NCBI RefSeq assembly: GCF_035621455.1
Contig: NZ_CP141822.1
Span: forward strand, 372,001 to 436,000
DNA: 64,000 nt
Source of the DNA: Vibrio natriegens NBRC 15636 = ATCC 14048 = DSM 759
GTDB taxonomy: Bacteria; Pseudomonadota; Gammaproteobacteria; Enterobacterales; Vibrionaceae
Direction: 5' to 3'
Below the pieces are notes generated by a model, which did not search any database, had not been told where the DNA came from, and was given only the letters and a program-made list of their open reading frames with translations. Made by a program: the position numbers and the translations under genes. Shown here piece after piece: positions 42,987 to 53,762 of the stretch; position 1 is the stretch's first letter; each line of letters opens with the position of its first letter.

Positions 42987-45830
42987 ATGCAGCTGCCTTC
43001 GTCTTTGATTTCTGTCGCTGAATCTGCCGTTCAAAATGCTCAGCAAGCTGGCTACTTTCAATTGTGGCCAAGTGAAATCGCAGAGCAATTTTACTATGTA
43101 TCTGGCTTGAGCCAGTTCATAACCGAAACTATTCATCGAGATGAAAAGCTCGCTCAGGACTTGCCTGAGATGGTGGCGGAGCCAAGCCGACAAGCGTCTT
43201 ACCGTACAAGACTCGCGGAGTTATTGGCAGATTGTCAGGATGAAGTGTCAGGCCATCGTGTATTACGTCAGTTCCGTAATCGTGAGATGGTTTATATTGC
43301 GTGGAAAGATTTCCTTCATGCCTGGACACTGGAAGAGTCACTGAGTCACCTTTCTCAACTGGCAGAGGCGCTGATCTTCGAAACTTACCAATGGCAATAT
43401 CAGGCTTGTTGCAAAGAGTGGGGGACACCAACCAATGCTGAAGGTGAAGCTCAACCGATGCTAGTCATTGGTATGGGTAAGCTTGGTGGTGGCGAGCTGA
43501 ACTTCTCTTCCGACATTGATCTTATTTTTACCTATCCAGATAACGGTGAAACTCAGGGTGCGCGCCGCAGCATTGCCAATGCGCAATTCTTTACCCGCCT
43601 TGGCCAGCGCATTATTAAAGCATTAGACCAGCAAACCTTTGATGGCTTCTGCTACCGCGTTGACATGCGTTTACGTCCATTTGGTGAAAGTGGTCCCTTG
43701 GTGATGAGCTATGCGGCGCTGGAAGACTATTATCAGGAACAAGGCCGCGACTGGGAACGCTACGCAATGGTTAAAGCTCGTGTGATGGGATGTGAAATGT
43801 ACCCACAGTATCAAGAGCTGCGTAAGATGTTGCGTCCATTTGTGTTCCGACGTTACATCGACTTCAGTGCGATTCAGTCATTACGCCGTATGAAGTCGAT
43901 GATAAGCAGCGAAGTGCGTCGTCGTGGGCTGAATAACAACATCAAGCTGGGTGCGGGCGGTATTCGTGAAATTGAATTTATCGCTCAGGTGTTCCAGCTA
44001 ATCCGCGGCGGACGCGAGCCTTCTCTGCGTAATCGAGGCTTGCTGGAAACCCTGCGAGGGATTGAAGAACTTGCCTTGCTAACACCACAAGATGTGCAAA
44101 GTCTGGAAGCCGCGTATAAGTATTTGCGCCAACTAGAGAACTTACTGCAAGCCATGGCGGACAAGCAGACGCAGACACTGCCTGATTGCGACATAGAGCG
44201 TATGAAGCTGGCGACTGCAATGCGATTTGACTCCTGGGATGAGTTGATCACTCAGACTCAGCTGCACATGGGCAAGGTTCATCAGGTATTCGATTCTTTG
44301 ATTGGCGATGACGAAGAAGATGAAGGCAGTAATGTTGCGCGCCATTTCCATGAGCTATGGGATATGGCTAAAAAGCAAGATGTACTAGAGCATATCCTGC
44401 AACAAGATATTCAGGTGGAAGATTTTTCCTCCTGCGCAAAAACCATTATCGATTTCAAGCAAGACATTGCCAAGAAAACACTGGGTCCACGCGGTCGAGA
44501 AGTGCTCAATAGACTGATGCCTAAAGTCTTCGATGCGGTTTTCGCGCATCCAGACGCTCAATTTGGTTTACCTAGAGTGTTGCATTTATTGCACAAAATC
44601 TGTACCCGAACCACGTACTTAGAGTTATTGGATGAACACCCGGCAGCTCTGGTGCAACTCGTGAGGCTGTGTACGGCAAGTCCGATGATTTCTGAGCAGT
44701 TATCGCGTTATCCAATCCTGCTTGATGAACTGATTGATCCGCAGCAACTGTATAATCCGATTCCTTTAGACAGTTACCGAACTGAGCTGCGTGATTTTCT
44801 GGCGCGAATTCCAGAAGATGATATGGAACAGCAGATGGAAGCACTGCGTCAATTCAAGCAAATTTGTATTCTGCGTATTGCAGCGGCAGATATCGCTGGT
44901 GCTCTGCCAGTCATGAAAGTGAGTGACCACTTAACTTATCTGGCAGAAGCCATCGTGGAAGCGGTTGTCAGTCAGGCCTGGTTGCAGGTATCAGAAAAGT
45001 ACGGTGAGCCTACCCATGTTAAAGATCGTGAAGGCCGAGGGTTTGCGGTTATTGGCTATGGAAAAGTTGGCGGCTGGGAGTTGGGTTACAACTCTGATTT
45101 GGACATCGTATTTATGCATGACTGTCCGGTCAGCGTATACACTGATGGTAAGAAAGAAATCGATGGTCGCCAGTTCTATCTTCGTTTGGCACAGCGCATT
45201 ATCCATATTTTCTCAACCCGCACCGCATCAGGGATTCTGTACGAAGTGGACACTCGCTTACGTCCGTCTGGAGCCTCGGGTTTACTGGTGAGTCCTACTG
45301 ACGCATTTGACGAATATCAGCATCAGGAAGCCTGGACATGGGAACACCAAGCTTTGGTTCGTGCCCGAATGATCTATGGAGACGAACCTTTGGCTATCGC
45401 TTTCCATAACACTCGACATGATGTGCTGTGTAAATCGCGCGACCAAGCGACACTCAAAAAAGAAGTCGTCGAGATGCGTGAGAAAATGCGCGATCATCTC
45501 GGTGGAAAGAAAGCCGGGCGTTTTATGCTTAAACAAGATGTTGGCGGCATCACCGACATTGAATTCTTAGCTCAGTATCTGGTGCTCAACTACAGCCATG
45601 ATAAACCTAAACTTACGCGTTGGTGCGATAACGTACGAATTTTTGAAACGTTAATTGCACAACAGGTGATGGACGAAGACCAAGCGATGCAGCTGATAAA
45701 CGCCTATACCTCCATGCGTAATGAGATACACCATAGAAACTTACTCAATCTGGACGCTGATGTTGCCGAGAATAAATTTGTTGCGGAAAGAGAGTGGGTG
45801 AAACAGGCATGGAATCAGTGGTTCAGTTAA
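42987..45830 (+). CDS. glnE: Glutamine synthetase adenylyltransferase/deadenylylase
   Basis: Bifunctional regulator of glutamine synthetase, adding or removing AMP in response to PII and glutamine; cytoplasmic. The 947-residue protein shows its internal duplication: the deadenylylase nucleotidyltransferase site [15 protein letters not shown] in the N-terminal half and the adenylylase site [15 protein letters not shown] in the C-terminal half, each with the metal-binding Dx[12 protein letters not shown] and [11 protein letters not shown] are the paired downstream motifs. AAGGAAG precedes the ATG. It is directly upstream of hldE, as in E. coli. Confidence 0.97.
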   Translation: MQLPSSLISVAESAVQNAQQAGYFQLWPSEIAEQFYYVSGLSQFITETIHRDEKLAQDLPEMVAEPSRQASYRTRLAELLADCQDEVSGHRVLRQFRNREMVYIAWKDFLHAWTLEESLSHLSQLAEALIFETYQWQYQACCKEWGTPTNAEGEAQPMLVIGMGKLGGGELNFSSDIDLIFTYPDNGETQGARRSIANAQFFTRLGQRIIKALDQQTFDGFCYRVDMRLRPFGESGPLVMSYAALEDYYQEQGRDWERYAMVKARVMGCEMYPQYQELRKMLRPFVFRRYIDFSAIQSLRRMKSMISSEVRRRGLNNNIKLGAGGIREIEFIAQVFQLIRGGREPSLRNRGLLETLRGIEELALLTPQDVQSLEAAYKYLRQLENLLQAMADKQTQTLPDCDIERMKLATAMRFDSWDELITQTQLHMGKVHQVFDSLIGDDEEDEGSNVARHFHELWDMAKKQDVLEHILQQDIQVEDFSSCAKTIIDFKQDIAKKTLGPRGREVLNRLMPKVFDAVFAHPDAQFGLPRVLHLLHKICTRTTYLELLDEHPAALVQLVRLCTASPMISEQLSRYPILLDELIDPQQLYNPIPLDSYRTELRDFLARIPEDDMEQQMEALRQFKQICILRIAAADIAGALPVMKVSDHLTYLAEAIVEAVVSQAWLQVSEKYGEPTHVKDREGRGFAVIGYGKVGGWELGYNSDLDIVFMHDCPVSVYTDGKKEIDGRQFYLRLAQRIIHIFSTRTASGILYEVDTRLRPSGASGLLVSPTDAFDEYQHQEAWTWEHQALVRARMIYGDEPLAIAFHNTRHDVLCKSRDQATLKKEVVEMREKMRDHLGGKKAGRFMLKQDVGGITDIEFLAQYLVLNYSHDKPKLTRWCDNVRIFETLIAQQVMDEDQAMQLINAYTSMRNEIHHRNLLNLDADVAENKFVAEREWVKQAWNQWFS

Positions 45831-45897
45831 GGCGAGTTATTTAGCCACGCCAAGCGCTGTGGTAAACTCTGCACGATTTAATTTTTGGAGACCAATA

Positions 45898-47328
45898 ATG
45901 AAACCAATTCTACCTGATTACAACAACGCTGGTGTGCTTATCATCGGTGATGTCATGCTAGATCGTTACTGGTATGGCCCAACTGGACGTATCTCACCGG
46001 AAGCGCCAGTTCCTGTTGTAAAAGTAGAAAACAATGAAGAGCGTCCGGGTGGTGCTGCAAACGTTGCGATGAACATCGCGTCATTGGGTGGTCACGCTCA
46101 CATTGTTGGTCTGACAGGAATGGATGAACCTGCAAAAGTTCTGACAGAAAAACTCAGCTCGCTCAAAGTAAAATGTGACTTTGTGCCGCTGCCAGAGTAC
46201 CCAACGATCACTAAGTTACGTGTAATGAGCCGCGGTCAGCAGTTGATTCGTCTGGACTTCGAAGACAAGTTCGAAAATACAGACCCAGAACCTGTGCTTA
46301 CGCGCATGGATTCTGCTCTGCCAACTGTCAAAGCCGTGATCATGTCAGATTACGCAAAAGGCTCTCTTGAACATGTACAGGCGTACATTCAGAAAGCGCG
46401 CGCTGCCAACGTTCCTGTTTTCATCGATCCAAAAGGTGCCGACTTTGAACGCTATCGTGGTGCGACACTTCTGACGCCAAATATGAAAGAGTTCGAAGAT
46501 GTGGTTGGCAAAGTGAAATCTGATCAGGAGCTGGTGGAAAAAGCACTGGCGCTTGTGGAAGAATTTGACTTTGATGCGCTGCTGGTTACCCGAAGTGAAC
46601 ATGGTATGACGTTAATTCGCCGAGGTGCGGAACCGTTCCATCTGCCAACACAAGCAAAAGAAGTGTATGACGTAACGGGTGCAGGCGACACCGTTATTTC
46701 TGTACTGGCGGCTTCAGTTGCTGCGGGTAAATCATTTGAAGAAGCATGTGCTCTCGCGAATGCGGCTGCCGGCGTTGTGGTTGGTAAACTAGGAACATCA
46801 ACCTTGTCTGAAATTGAACTGGCTGAAGCGGTACATGGTAGTAAAGATACCGACTTTGGTGTGATTTCAGAAAAAGCTTTGATCGAAGCGGTGAAGAAAG
46901 CACGTGCTAAAGGCGAGAAGGTTGTGATGACCAATGGCTGCTTTGACATTCTTCACGCAGGCCATGTGTCTTACTTAAACCATGCTGCTGAACTGGGCGA
47001 TCGCCTAATCGTAGCCGTGAATACTGACGAGTCAGTTAAGCGTCTTAAAGGTCCTGGCCGTCCGGTAAACCCAACCGATCGTCGTATGGCGGTATTGGCT
47101 GGCTTAGGTGCGGTAGATTGGGTGGTACCATTTAGTGAAGATACACCGCAACGCTTGATCTCAGAAGTGCTGCCAAGCTTATTGGTCAAAGGCGGAGACT
47201 ACAAACCAGAAGAGATTGCAGGTGGCAAAGAGGTGATTGCTGCTGGCGGTGAAGTTCGTGTACTGAACTTTGAAGATGGTTGTTCAACTAGTGAAATTAT
47301 TAATGCGATTAAAGGTGGCAAAGGCTAA
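45898..47328 (+). CDS. hldE: Bifunctional heptose-7-phosphate kinase / heptose-1-phosphate adenylyltransferase
   Basis: Makes ADP-D-glycero-D-manno-heptose for the LPS inner core. The 476-residue protein has a PfkB-type kinase domain (about 1-320: [20 protein letters not shown], the catalytic [13 protein letters not shown]) and a cytidylyltransferase-like domain (about 345-476: [20 protein letters not shown] with the HxGH motif; [12 protein letters not shown]). The ATG at 45898 has GGAG nearby and gives the usual MKPILPDY start. It lies 67 bases after glnE. Confidence 0.97.
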   Translation: MKPILPDYNNAGVLIIGDVMLDRYWYGPTGRISPEAPVPVVKVENNEERPGGAANVAMNIASLGGHAHIVGLTGMDEPAKVLTEKLSSLKVKCDFVPLPEYPTITKLRVMSRGQQLIRLDFEDKFENTDPEPVLTRMDSALPTVKAVIMSDYAKGSLEHVQAYIQKARAANVPVFIDPKGADFERYRGATLLTPNMKEFEDVVGKVKSDQELVEKALALVEEFDFDALLVTRSEHGMTLIRRGAEPFHLPTQAKEVYDVTGAGDTVISVLAASVAAGKSFEEACALANAAAGVVVGKLGTSTLSEIELAEAVHGSKDTDFGVISEKALIEAVKKARAKGEKVVMTNGCFDILHAGHVSYLNHAAELGDRLIVAVNTDESVKRLKGPGRPVNPTDRRMAVLAGLGAVDWVVPFSEDTPQRLISEVLPSLLVKGGDYKPEEIAGGKEVIAAGGEVRVLNFEDGCSTSEIINAIKGGKG

Positions 47329-47360
47329 GTCCTTTAACATCTAAACTAAATCGTAATGAG

Positions 47361-47385
47361 AAGGCTGCCTAGGGTGGCCTTTTTT
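47361..47385 (+). terminator. Terminator of hldE
   Basis: AAGGCTGCC and GGTGGCCTT pair (with two wobble pairs) around TAG, followed by TTTTTT. Confidence 0.75.
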
Positions 47386-47430
47386 GCATCTGCCTGCGAT
47401 ACCTAATCTTCCGCTTTTTTACAGGCAATA

Positions 47431-47464
47431 AAAAACGCCAGTTGTTTAGCAACTGGCGTTTTGC
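47431..47464. terminator. Bidirectional terminator, tolC side
   Basis: AAAAACGCCAGTTG and CAACTGGCGTTTTG pair around TTTAG, with A and T runs on both sides; 17 bases beyond the tolC stop. Confidence 0.87.
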
Positions 47465-47480
47465 TTGTCTTGTTTACTGA

Positions 47481-48803
47481 TTAGTTTACAGCTTTCAGAC
47501 CCGCATCGATATTTAGAATGTCTTGCTCATTCAGTGTACCTACCGCCTGACGCAGTTGCAGACCACTGATGATGTAGTCGTAACGAGCATTAGATAGGTT
47601 GCGGTTTGCATCGTATAAACGGCGAGTCGCGTCCAGTACGTCAACAATCGTACGAGTACCTACATCAAAACCTGCTTCTGTCGCCTCTAGTGCAGAGCGA
47701 GCAGAAACTACAGATTGCTCGTAAGCTTTCAATGCACCGATTGATGCGTTGATGTTGTTGTTTTGCGCGCGAACATCTTTCACTACGCTACGGTACTGAG
47801 CTTCGAGATCTTCACTTGCAGCAACATAAGCGTACTCAGCTTGTTTAGTTTGCGAAGTTACGTTACCGCCGGTGTATAGAGGAACCGATAGGTTAATACC
47901 AACGCTCAATGCGTCTAGATCATAGTCTGCTGAACTCTGTCCACGGTCAGAATAGTTGTAACCACCGTCCAAGCTCAACGTTGGTAAGTGACCAGAACTA
48001 GCCAGGGAAATGTTGTCACGAGCGATATCCTGTGAAATGCGAGAAGACAGCAAACTTAGGTTTTGCTCTTTTGCAATTTCAATTAGGTCTTCAGCAGGGC
48101 TATCCGAGCGGCTTGCAGAGAAGCGAGCTGTATCAAGCACGTTCAGATTTTTGTGTTCCTGACCGGTGATTTCACGCAATGATTCGTAGCTGTTGATCAG
48201 ATCGTTTTCTGCCAATACTTCATCAGCAAGTACTGCATCGTATTGCGCTTGTGCATCATGTACGTCGGTGATAGCAGAAAGGCCCACTTCAAAACGTTGT
48301 TTAGTTTGCTCAAGTTGGCGGCCAACAGCGGCTTTTTCGGCACGGACAAACACTAGGTTATCCTGAGCACGTAGTACTTCAAAGTAAGCTTGCGACACTC
48401 GAAGGATCAAACTTTGTTGTGTTGCCGCATAAGTTGCGTCTGCTTGACGAGCTGTTTTCTCTGCCGTGTCTAACGTAATCCAAGATGCGCGGTTGTAAAG
48501 TTCTTGAGTGAAGTTGATACCAGCGGTCAGGTCATTCTTATCATAAGTCGTTTTACCCGCTGAATCGTAATCGATATCACCGCGGATCACATCGTAACCC
48601 GCTGTTAAGTTGATTTGTGGTAGAAGGGCACTACGGCTTGAGGTGATTGCTTCGAAAGCTTGGTCACGCTGTGCTGCTACGCTAAGCAATTGTGGATCGT
48701 TTTGTTTTGCTAAGTCGTAGATGTCAGCTAATGAGTCCGCATAAGCCGATACGCTTATGCTACCTAGCGCTGCACTGATAAAAAGTGGAAGCAATTTTTT
48801 CAT
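47481..48803 (-). CDS. tolC: Outer-membrane efflux channel TolC
   Basis: Trimeric outer-membrane exit duct for RND efflux pumps and type I secretion. The 440-residue precursor has a signal peptide (about 1-22, ending SAYA), followed by two structural repeats of the OEP family (SLADIYDLAKQNDPQLLSVA; VEVGLSAITDVHDAQAQYD-like first hairpin; GFDVGTRTIVDVLDATRRLY second). Length is slightly below E. coli TolC, which has a longer C-terminal tail. Divergent from nudF, as in E. coli. Confidence 0.96.
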   Translation of the reverse strand: MKKLLPLFISAALGSISVSAYADSLADIYDLAKQNDPQLLSVAAQRDQAFEAITSSRSALLPQINLTAGYDVIRGDIDYDSAGKTTYDKNDLTAGINFTQELYNRASWITLDTAEKTARQADATYAATQQSLILRVSQAYFEVLRAQDNLVFVRAEKAAVGRQLEQTKQRFEVGLSAITDVHDAQAQYDAVLADEVLAENDLINSYESLREITGQEHKNLNVLDTARFSASRSDSPAEDLIEIAKEQNLSLLSSRISQDIARDNISLASSGHLPTLSLDGGYNYSDRGQSSADYDLDALSVGINLSVPLYTGGNVTSQTKQAEYAYVAASEDLEAQYRSVVKDVRAQNNNINASIGALKAYEQSVVSARSALEATEAGFDVGTRTIVDVLDATRRLYDANRNLSNARYDYIISGLQLRQAVGTLNEQDILNIDAGLKAVN

Positions 48804-49032
48804 TTTCTATTCCCGCGGTCAATAGATTGGTTAATTCTCAGTAGTTTAACTCAATTTGGACGATATTTACTCTAAACTTTGCATTTTTTTACACGTAATT
48901 ATCCAGTTGTGCAATAAAAATTTGTACAATACTTAAAATAAATTATAACTATTATACAAAAAGTTGAGCCAAGTCCTTTGAGCAAGTGATTAACAATGAG
49001 TACACTACAAGATTCACTCAGAGAGGTGTTTA

Positions 49033-49680
49033 ATGCAACAGTGTGACAAGCGACAAGACGAGTTTACTTCACAAGATGTGGAAATCATCTCGAAAGAGAC
49101 CCTCTTTAAGGGCTTCTTTAAAATGGTGAAGTACCGTTTCAAACATCGGCTCTTTGCTGGTGGTTGGAGTGATGTTGTCGAGCGAGAAATGTTCGAACGT
49201 GGACACGCTGCGGCGATGTTGCCTTATGATCCAATAAAGGATCAGGTTGTTATCATTGAACAGATACGAGTTGGTGCATTAGAACACGATCATCCTTGGC
49301 AGCTTGAAATTGTTGCCGGCATGATTGATCGAGATGAGTCCGTTGAAGATGTGATCCGCCGCGAAGCTCACGAAGAGGCGGGGCTTGAGGTGGGGCGAGT
49401 GATTCCGATGACGTCTTACTATCCCTCTTCAGGCGGATGCTCAGAAAAGTTGGATATTTTTGTCGGAGAAGTCGATGCTTCTAAAGCGGAAGGCATTCAT
49501 GGTTTAGACTATGAAGATGAAGATATTCGAGTTCACGTCATCAGCCGTGAAGAAGCATATCAATGGGTGAAAGATGGAAAACTTGAAAATGCTGCTTCAA
49601 TTATTGCAGTGCAATGGTTGCAATTAAACCATCTTGAGTTGAAATCACAGTGGGTAAGCCCCCATAACGGTGGAGAGTAA
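49033..49680 (+). CDS. nudF: ADP-ribose pyrophosphatase (Nudix)
   Basis: Hydrolyses ADP-ribose to AMP and ribose-5-phosphate; cytoplasmic. The 215-residue protein carries a full Nudix box, GMIDRDESVEDVIRREAHEE followed by AGLEVG, and the family end WLQLNHLEL. GAGAGG lies six bases before the ATG. First gene of a run nudF-yqiB-cpdA that matches E. coli order. Confidence 0.95.
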   Translation: MQQCDKRQDEFTSQDVEIISKETLFKGFFKMVKYRFKHRLFAGGWSDVVEREMFERGHAAAMLPYDPIKDQVVIIEQIRVGALEHDHPWQLEIVAGMIDRDESVEDVIRREAHEEAGLEVGRVIPMTSYYPSSGGCSEKLDIFVGEVDASKAEGIHGLDYEDEDIRVHVISREEAYQWVKDGKLENAASIIAVQWLQLNHLELKSQWVSPHNGGE

Positions 49681-49683
49681 GTA

Positions 49684-50142
49684 ATGGCGCAGATAGCTGA
49701 AAAACAGCGATATCATGTTGATTTAGCGGGTCTAATGAGAACCTATGAGACCAATTACGCTAAATTAAATGCCCTGCTGCCTGTCTCTGCTGAGGTTGGT
49801 GACGTGCGCTGTTATCAAGCCGCGCATATGGTTTATCAATTGACCGTGAATGAAGTCACAAAATACACCACAGTTGTTGAGATATGTCAGAGTGATGAAA
49901 CACCAGTGTTTCCTTTACCGACAATGTCTGTCAGGCTTTACCACGATGCGAGAGTAGCGGAAGTATGCTCAAGCGGAGACTTCTCTCGTATCAAAGCTAA
50001 ATATGATTATCCCAACGACAAATTGATGCAACGAGATGAAAAGCATCAACTAAACACGTTCCTTGGTGAATGGCTGACGTTTTGTTTAAGAAGTGGAATC
50101 AGTAGAACACCACTTGCCTTCAATTGCTCGTCACGTCGCTAA
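49684..50142 (+). CDS. yqiB: DUF1249 protein YqiB
   Basis: A 152-residue cytoplasmic protein of unknown function matching the YqiB family (LMRTYETNYAKLNALLP; TMSVRLYHDARVAEVCS; YPNDKLMQRDEKHQLNTFLG). It follows nudF by three bases with GGAGAG upstream, so it is cotranscribed with nudF and cpdA. Confidence 0.93.
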   Translation: MAQIAEKQRYHVDLAGLMRTYETNYAKLNALLPVSAEVGDVRCYQAAHMVYQLTVNEVTKYTTVVEICQSDETPVFPLPTMSVRLYHDARVAEVCSSGDFSRIKAKYDYPNDKLMQRDEKHQLNTFLGEWLTFCLRSGISRTPLAFNCSSRR

Positions 50143-50188
50143 AGGAAAATAACAAATAACAATATAGTGGACGAATCAGGTTTTCATT

Positions 50189-50995
50189 TTGCAATCATCT
50201 AGTGACAGCATCAAACTTTTACAAATCACGGATACTCATCTGTTTGAGGCAGATGAGGGAAGTTTGCTGAGCGTAAAAACGGCCGACAGCTTTTCTGCTG
50301 TGGTTGATGAGGTTTTGCGCCGCGAAGTGGGGTTTGATTACATTTTAGCAACCGGGGATATTTCGCAAGATCACAGCGCGGGATCGTATCAACGATTCGC
50401 CGCAGGTATTGCGCCACTCGAGAAAGATTGTTTCTGGCTGCCGGGCAATCATGACTACAAACCCAATATGGGCAGTGTACTTCCATCACAACAGATCAAA
50501 GCGACGGAGCATGTGTTGCTTGGTGATAAGTGGCAAGTGATCCTGCTTGATTCTCAAGTAGTCGGCGTTCCGCACGGTCGTTTAAGCGATAAGCAGCTGG
50601 CATTGCTTGAAGAAAAATTAGCCGAGTACCCTGAGCGTTATACGCTGGTATTATTGCATCACCACCCAATTCTTGTTGGTAGCGCGTGGCTAGACCAACA
50701 CACTCTGAAAGATGCAGAAGCATTCTGGCAGATTGTCGAACGTTTTGATGGTGTTAAAGGGATTCTGTGCGGGCATGTTCATCAAGATATGAATGTGCTA
50801 CATCAAGGCATTCGAGTCATGGCGACACCTTCTACGTGTGTGCAATTCAAGCCTAACTCAGATGACTTTGCATTAGATACCACTTCGCCAGGCTGGCGAG
50901 AATTAGAGCTGCATGCGACTGGCGAGATTACGACCCAGGTTAATCGATTGCCGGAAGGTCAGTTCCAACCAGATTTCTCCTCGAACGGATACTAA
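50189..50995 (+). CDS. cpdA: 3',5'-cyclic-AMP phosphodiesterase
   Basis: Degrades cAMP and so tunes CRP activity. The 268-residue metallophosphoesterase shows all metal motifs: QITDTHLF, ATGDISQDH, PGNHDYKP, LHHHP, CGHVHQD. The start is probably TTG at 50189 (CAGG eight bases upstream); the first in-frame ATG would cut far into the fold. A weak start fits a low-level regulatory enzyme. CRP sites at mtlA are among its likely indirect targets. Confidence 0.94.
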   Translation: MQSSSDSIKLLQITDTHLFEADEGSLLSVKTADSFSAVVDEVLRREVGFDYILATGDISQDHSAGSYQRFAAGIAPLEKDCFWLPGNHDYKPNMGSVLPSQQIKATEHVLLGDKWQVILLDSQVVGVPHGRLSDKQLALLEEKLAEYPERYTLVLLHHHPILVGSAWLDQHTLKDAEAFWQIVERFDGVKGILCGHVHQDMNVLHQGIRVMATPSTCVQFKPNSDDFALDTTSPGWRELELHATGEITTQVNRLPEGQFQPDFSSNGY

Positions 50996-50999
50996 TCCT

Positions 51000-51028
51000 G
51001 CCCGAACATTATGTTCGGGCTTTCTTTT
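51000..51028 (+). terminator. Terminator after cpdA
   Basis: GCCCGAACAT-T-ATGTTCGGGC, a ten-pair stem, followed by TTTCTTTTT. It lies between cpdA and yqiA, so yqiA may depend on readthrough or on its own promoter. Confidence 0.85.
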
Positions 51029-51042
51029 TATGTGAGACTTTT

Positions 51043-51627
51043 ATGATGAAACCTTCATTATTGCTGTACATCCACGGTTTTAATAGCTCACCACTCTCAA
51101 TGAAAGCGAATCTGATGAGAGAGTATTGTCAGCAGCATCGCCCGGACATCAAAGTGATCATTCCGCAGTTGCCGTGTTTTCCGCAACTAGCCGCTCAACT
51201 GTTACTGGACATCGTCGAGCAATATCAAAATGATTACCGAATTGGATTAGTAGGCAGTTCGTTAGGAGGCTTTATGTCTACTTGGTTGAACAGCCAATTT
51301 GGATTCAAAGCTGTAGTGGTCAATCCGGCCGTCAAACCTTATGAGTTGCTAGTCGACTATTTAGGTGAACAAACTAACCCCTACACGAATGAAACTTATA
51401 CACTTGAGACTTGCCATATTGACGAGTTGAAAGCTCTTGATGTACAAAGCATCGCATCGCCAGACGCGTTTTGGCTACTGCAGCAAACCGAAGACGAGGT
51501 TCTGGACTATCGCCAGGCGGTAAATAAGTTTGCGCAATCCAAGCAAACGGTAGAACAAGGCGGTGATCACAGTTTTGTAGGCTTTGAGCGTTATCCTGCA
51601 AAGATTATCGAATTTCTAGAACTGTAA
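51043..51627 (+). CDS. yqiA: YqiA-family esterase
   Basis: A 194-residue alpha/beta-hydrolase of the YqiA/UPF0227 type. Nucleophile elbow GSSLGGFMSTWL, oxyanion segment LYIHGFNSSPLSMKA, and catalytic His in GGDHSFVGFERYP. Family esterase activity on short acyl esters is known for E. coli YqiA; the natural substrate is not. It starts 15 bases after the cpdA terminator and precedes parE, as in E. coli. Confidence 0.92.
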   Translation: MMKPSLLLYIHGFNSSPLSMKANLMREYCQQHRPDIKVIIPQLPCFPQLAAQLLLDIVEQYQNDYRIGLVGSSLGGFMSTWLNSQFGFKAVVVNPAVKPYELLVDYLGEQTNPYTNETYTLETCHIDELKALDVQSIASPDAFWLLQQTEDEVLDYRQAVNKFAQSKQTVEQGGDHSFVGFERYPAKIIEFLEL

Positions 51628-51683
51628 TGGATAGGAACGATTGGAATACGCTCATAGTTTTTGCTGATATATCCAACCGTTGC

Positions 51684-51716
51684 TTGACATAGGCGGTTTG
51701 CTTTCCGACTATATTT
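51684..51716 (+). promoter_or_regulatory. Possible parE promoter
   Basis: A perfect -35 hexamer TTGACA (51684-51689) is followed by TATATT after 20 bases or by a poorer hexamer at 17 bases. It lies about 165 bases upstream of parE in a 250-base gap with no gene. Confidence 0.3.
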
Positions 51717-51878
51717 TGCTGAAAGATCTTAAGGGTCATAGACTCTGGCTACTTTGTTATGTATCAGATTTACAAACATTTAAAGATACTAACAGGGTGG
51801 CTTTTTCGTTTCCTGAGAAAACACATTCTGAACTGTGTTTTGCAGGTAACAAATAAACTTTGAGAACAATTCCGTATT

Positions 51879-53759
51879 ATGACTGAACAATATAATGCTG
51901 GGGCCATTGAAGTACTGAATGGCTTAGAGCCAGTACGTCGCCGACCAGGGATGTATACGGATACAGCGCGCCCGAACCACCTGGGCCAAGAAGTTATCGA
52001 TAACAGTGTCGATGAAGCGCTAGCCGGACATGCCTCAAAAGTACAAGTCATCCTACATGCTGACCAATCACTGGAAGTGATCGATGATGGTCGAGGCATG
52101 CCTGTTGATATCCACCCAGAAGAGAAAGTCTCTGGTGTTGAGCTGATCTTATGTAAGCTTCACGCGGGTGGTAAATTCTCGAACAAAAACTACCAATTCT
52201 CCGGTGGTCTCCACGGGGTAGGTATTTCGGTAGTAAACGCGTTGTCTAAGCGTGTTGAAGTGACCGTTCGCCGTGATGGTCAGGTCTATGAGATTGCCTT
52301 TGAGCACGGTGATAAAGTTTCGGATCTAACCGTAACCGGCACATGTGGCCGCCGTAATCGTGGTACTAGTGTGCACTTCTGGCCAGAAGCGAAGTACTTT
52401 GACTCTGCAAACTTCTCTGTGACGCGCCTGGTCAATAACCTACGTGCGAAAGCGGTTCTTTGTCCGGGATTAGAAATCACGTTCACAGACAAAGTGAACA
52501 ACAAAGACTACAAGTGGCACTACGAGGATGGTTTAAAAGACTATCTGGCTGAAGGCGTTAAAGGATACACCGTTCTGCCAGAAGAACCGTTTACTGGTGA
52601 ATTCTCTGCAGAAACTGAAGCCGCAAACTGGGCTGTGATCTGGCAGCCAGAAGGCGGCGAGATGATCACCGAAAGTTACGTCAACCTGATCCCTACTGCT
52701 CAGGGCGGTACACACGTAAATGGCCTGCGCCAAGGTTTGCTGGACGCAATGCGTGAGTTCTGTGAATTCCGTAACTTGCTTCCACGTGGCGTCAAACTGA
52801 CCGGCGATGATGTCTTCGATCGTTGTTCATATGTGCTATCGGTGAAAATCCAAGATCCGCAATTTGCTGGCCAGACCAAAGAACGTCTTTCATCTCGTCA
52901 AACGGCGGCATTTGTTTCAGGCGTGGTAAAAGATGCCTTCAGCCTATGGCTGAACGAAAAGCCGCAACTGGCAGAACAACTTGCTGAAGTTTGTATCGCT
53001 AACGCGCACCGTCGTATGCGTGCGAGCAAAAAAGTCGTACGTAAGAAAGTTGCGTCAGGCCCTGCCTTGCCAGGCAAGCTAACCGACTGTTCTGTGCAAG
53101 ACCTAAATCGTACCGAAATCTTCTTCGTGGAGGGTGACTCGGCGGGTGGCTCGGCAAAACAGGCACGTGATCGTGAGTTCCAGGCGGTTATGCCACTGCG
53201 CGGTAAGATTCTGAATACCTGGGAAGTGTCTGCTGACCAAGTCCTGGCGTCTCAAGAAGTGCACGACATTTCTGTTGCGTTGGGTATCGACCCGGATAAC
53301 GACAACCTCGACGGCCTTCGTTACGGTAAGATCTGTATTCTTGCCGATGCGGACTCGGATGGCCTTCATATCGCGACGCTGCTGTGTGCTCTGTTCACTC
53401 GTCACTTCCGCGCACTAGTGGAAGCGGGTCATATCTATGTTGCCATGCCGCCACTGTATCGTATCGACTGCGGTAAAGAAGTGTTCTACGCACTTGATGA
53501 CGATGAAAAAGATGGCGTACTAGAGCGCTTGTCGAAGAAGAAAGCCAAAATCAACGTACAGCGATTCAAAGGTCTGGGTGAGATGAACCCATTACAGCTG
53601 CGTGAAACCACCATGGATCCAAATACGCGTCGTCTGGTTCAGTTAACCATTGATGACTCTGCAGCGACCATGGAAATGATGGACATGTTGCTTGGTAAGA
53701 AGCGTGCAGATGACCGTCGTTCTTGGTTACAAAACAACGGCGATTTGGCAGAGGTTTAA
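51879..53759 (+). CDS. parE: DNA topoisomerase IV subunit B
   Basis: ATPase subunit of topoisomerase IV, which separates daughter chromosomes. The 626-residue protein has the GHKL ATP site (VIDNSVDEALAGHASKVQVI; DDGRGMPVDIHPEE; GLHGVGISVVNALS), the transducer domain, and the TOPRIM domain (FFVEGDSAGGSAKQARDREF; ADADSDGLHIATLLCALF). A GAGAA lies upstream of the ATG. parC starts three bases after its stop. Confidence 0.98.
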   Translation: MTEQYNAGAIEVLNGLEPVRRRPGMYTDTARPNHLGQEVIDNSVDEALAGHASKVQVILHADQSLEVIDDGRGMPVDIHPEEKVSGVELILCKLHAGGKFSNKNYQFSGGLHGVGISVVNALSKRVEVTVRRDGQVYEIAFEHGDKVSDLTVTGTCGRRNRGTSVHFWPEAKYFDSANFSVTRLVNNLRAKAVLCPGLEITFTDKVNNKDYKWHYEDGLKDYLAEGVKGYTVLPEEPFTGEFSAETEAANWAVIWQPEGGEMITESYVNLIPTAQGGTHVNGLRQGLLDAMREFCEFRNLLPRGVKLTGDDVFDRCSYVLSVKIQDPQFAGQTKERLSSRQTAAFVSGVVKDAFSLWLNEKPQLAEQLAEVCIANAHRRMRASKKVVRKKVASGPALPGKLTDCSVQDLNRTEIFFVEGDSAGGSAKQARDREFQAVMPLRGKILNTWEVSADQVLASQEVHDISVALGIDPDNDNLDGLRYGKICILADADSDGLHIATLLCALFTRHFRALVEAGHIYVAMPPLYRIDCGKEVFYALDDDEKDGVLERLSKKKAKINVQRFKGLGEMNPLQLRETTMDPNTRRLVQLTIDDSAATMEMMDMLLGKKRADDRRSWLQNNGDLAEV

Positions 53760-53762
53760 CGA

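Noticed and set aside
46524-46949. 141-codon open frame antisense to hldE
   Set aside because: Low-complexity Ser/Ala/Thr-rich translation, the mirror of hldE codons; no independent signals.
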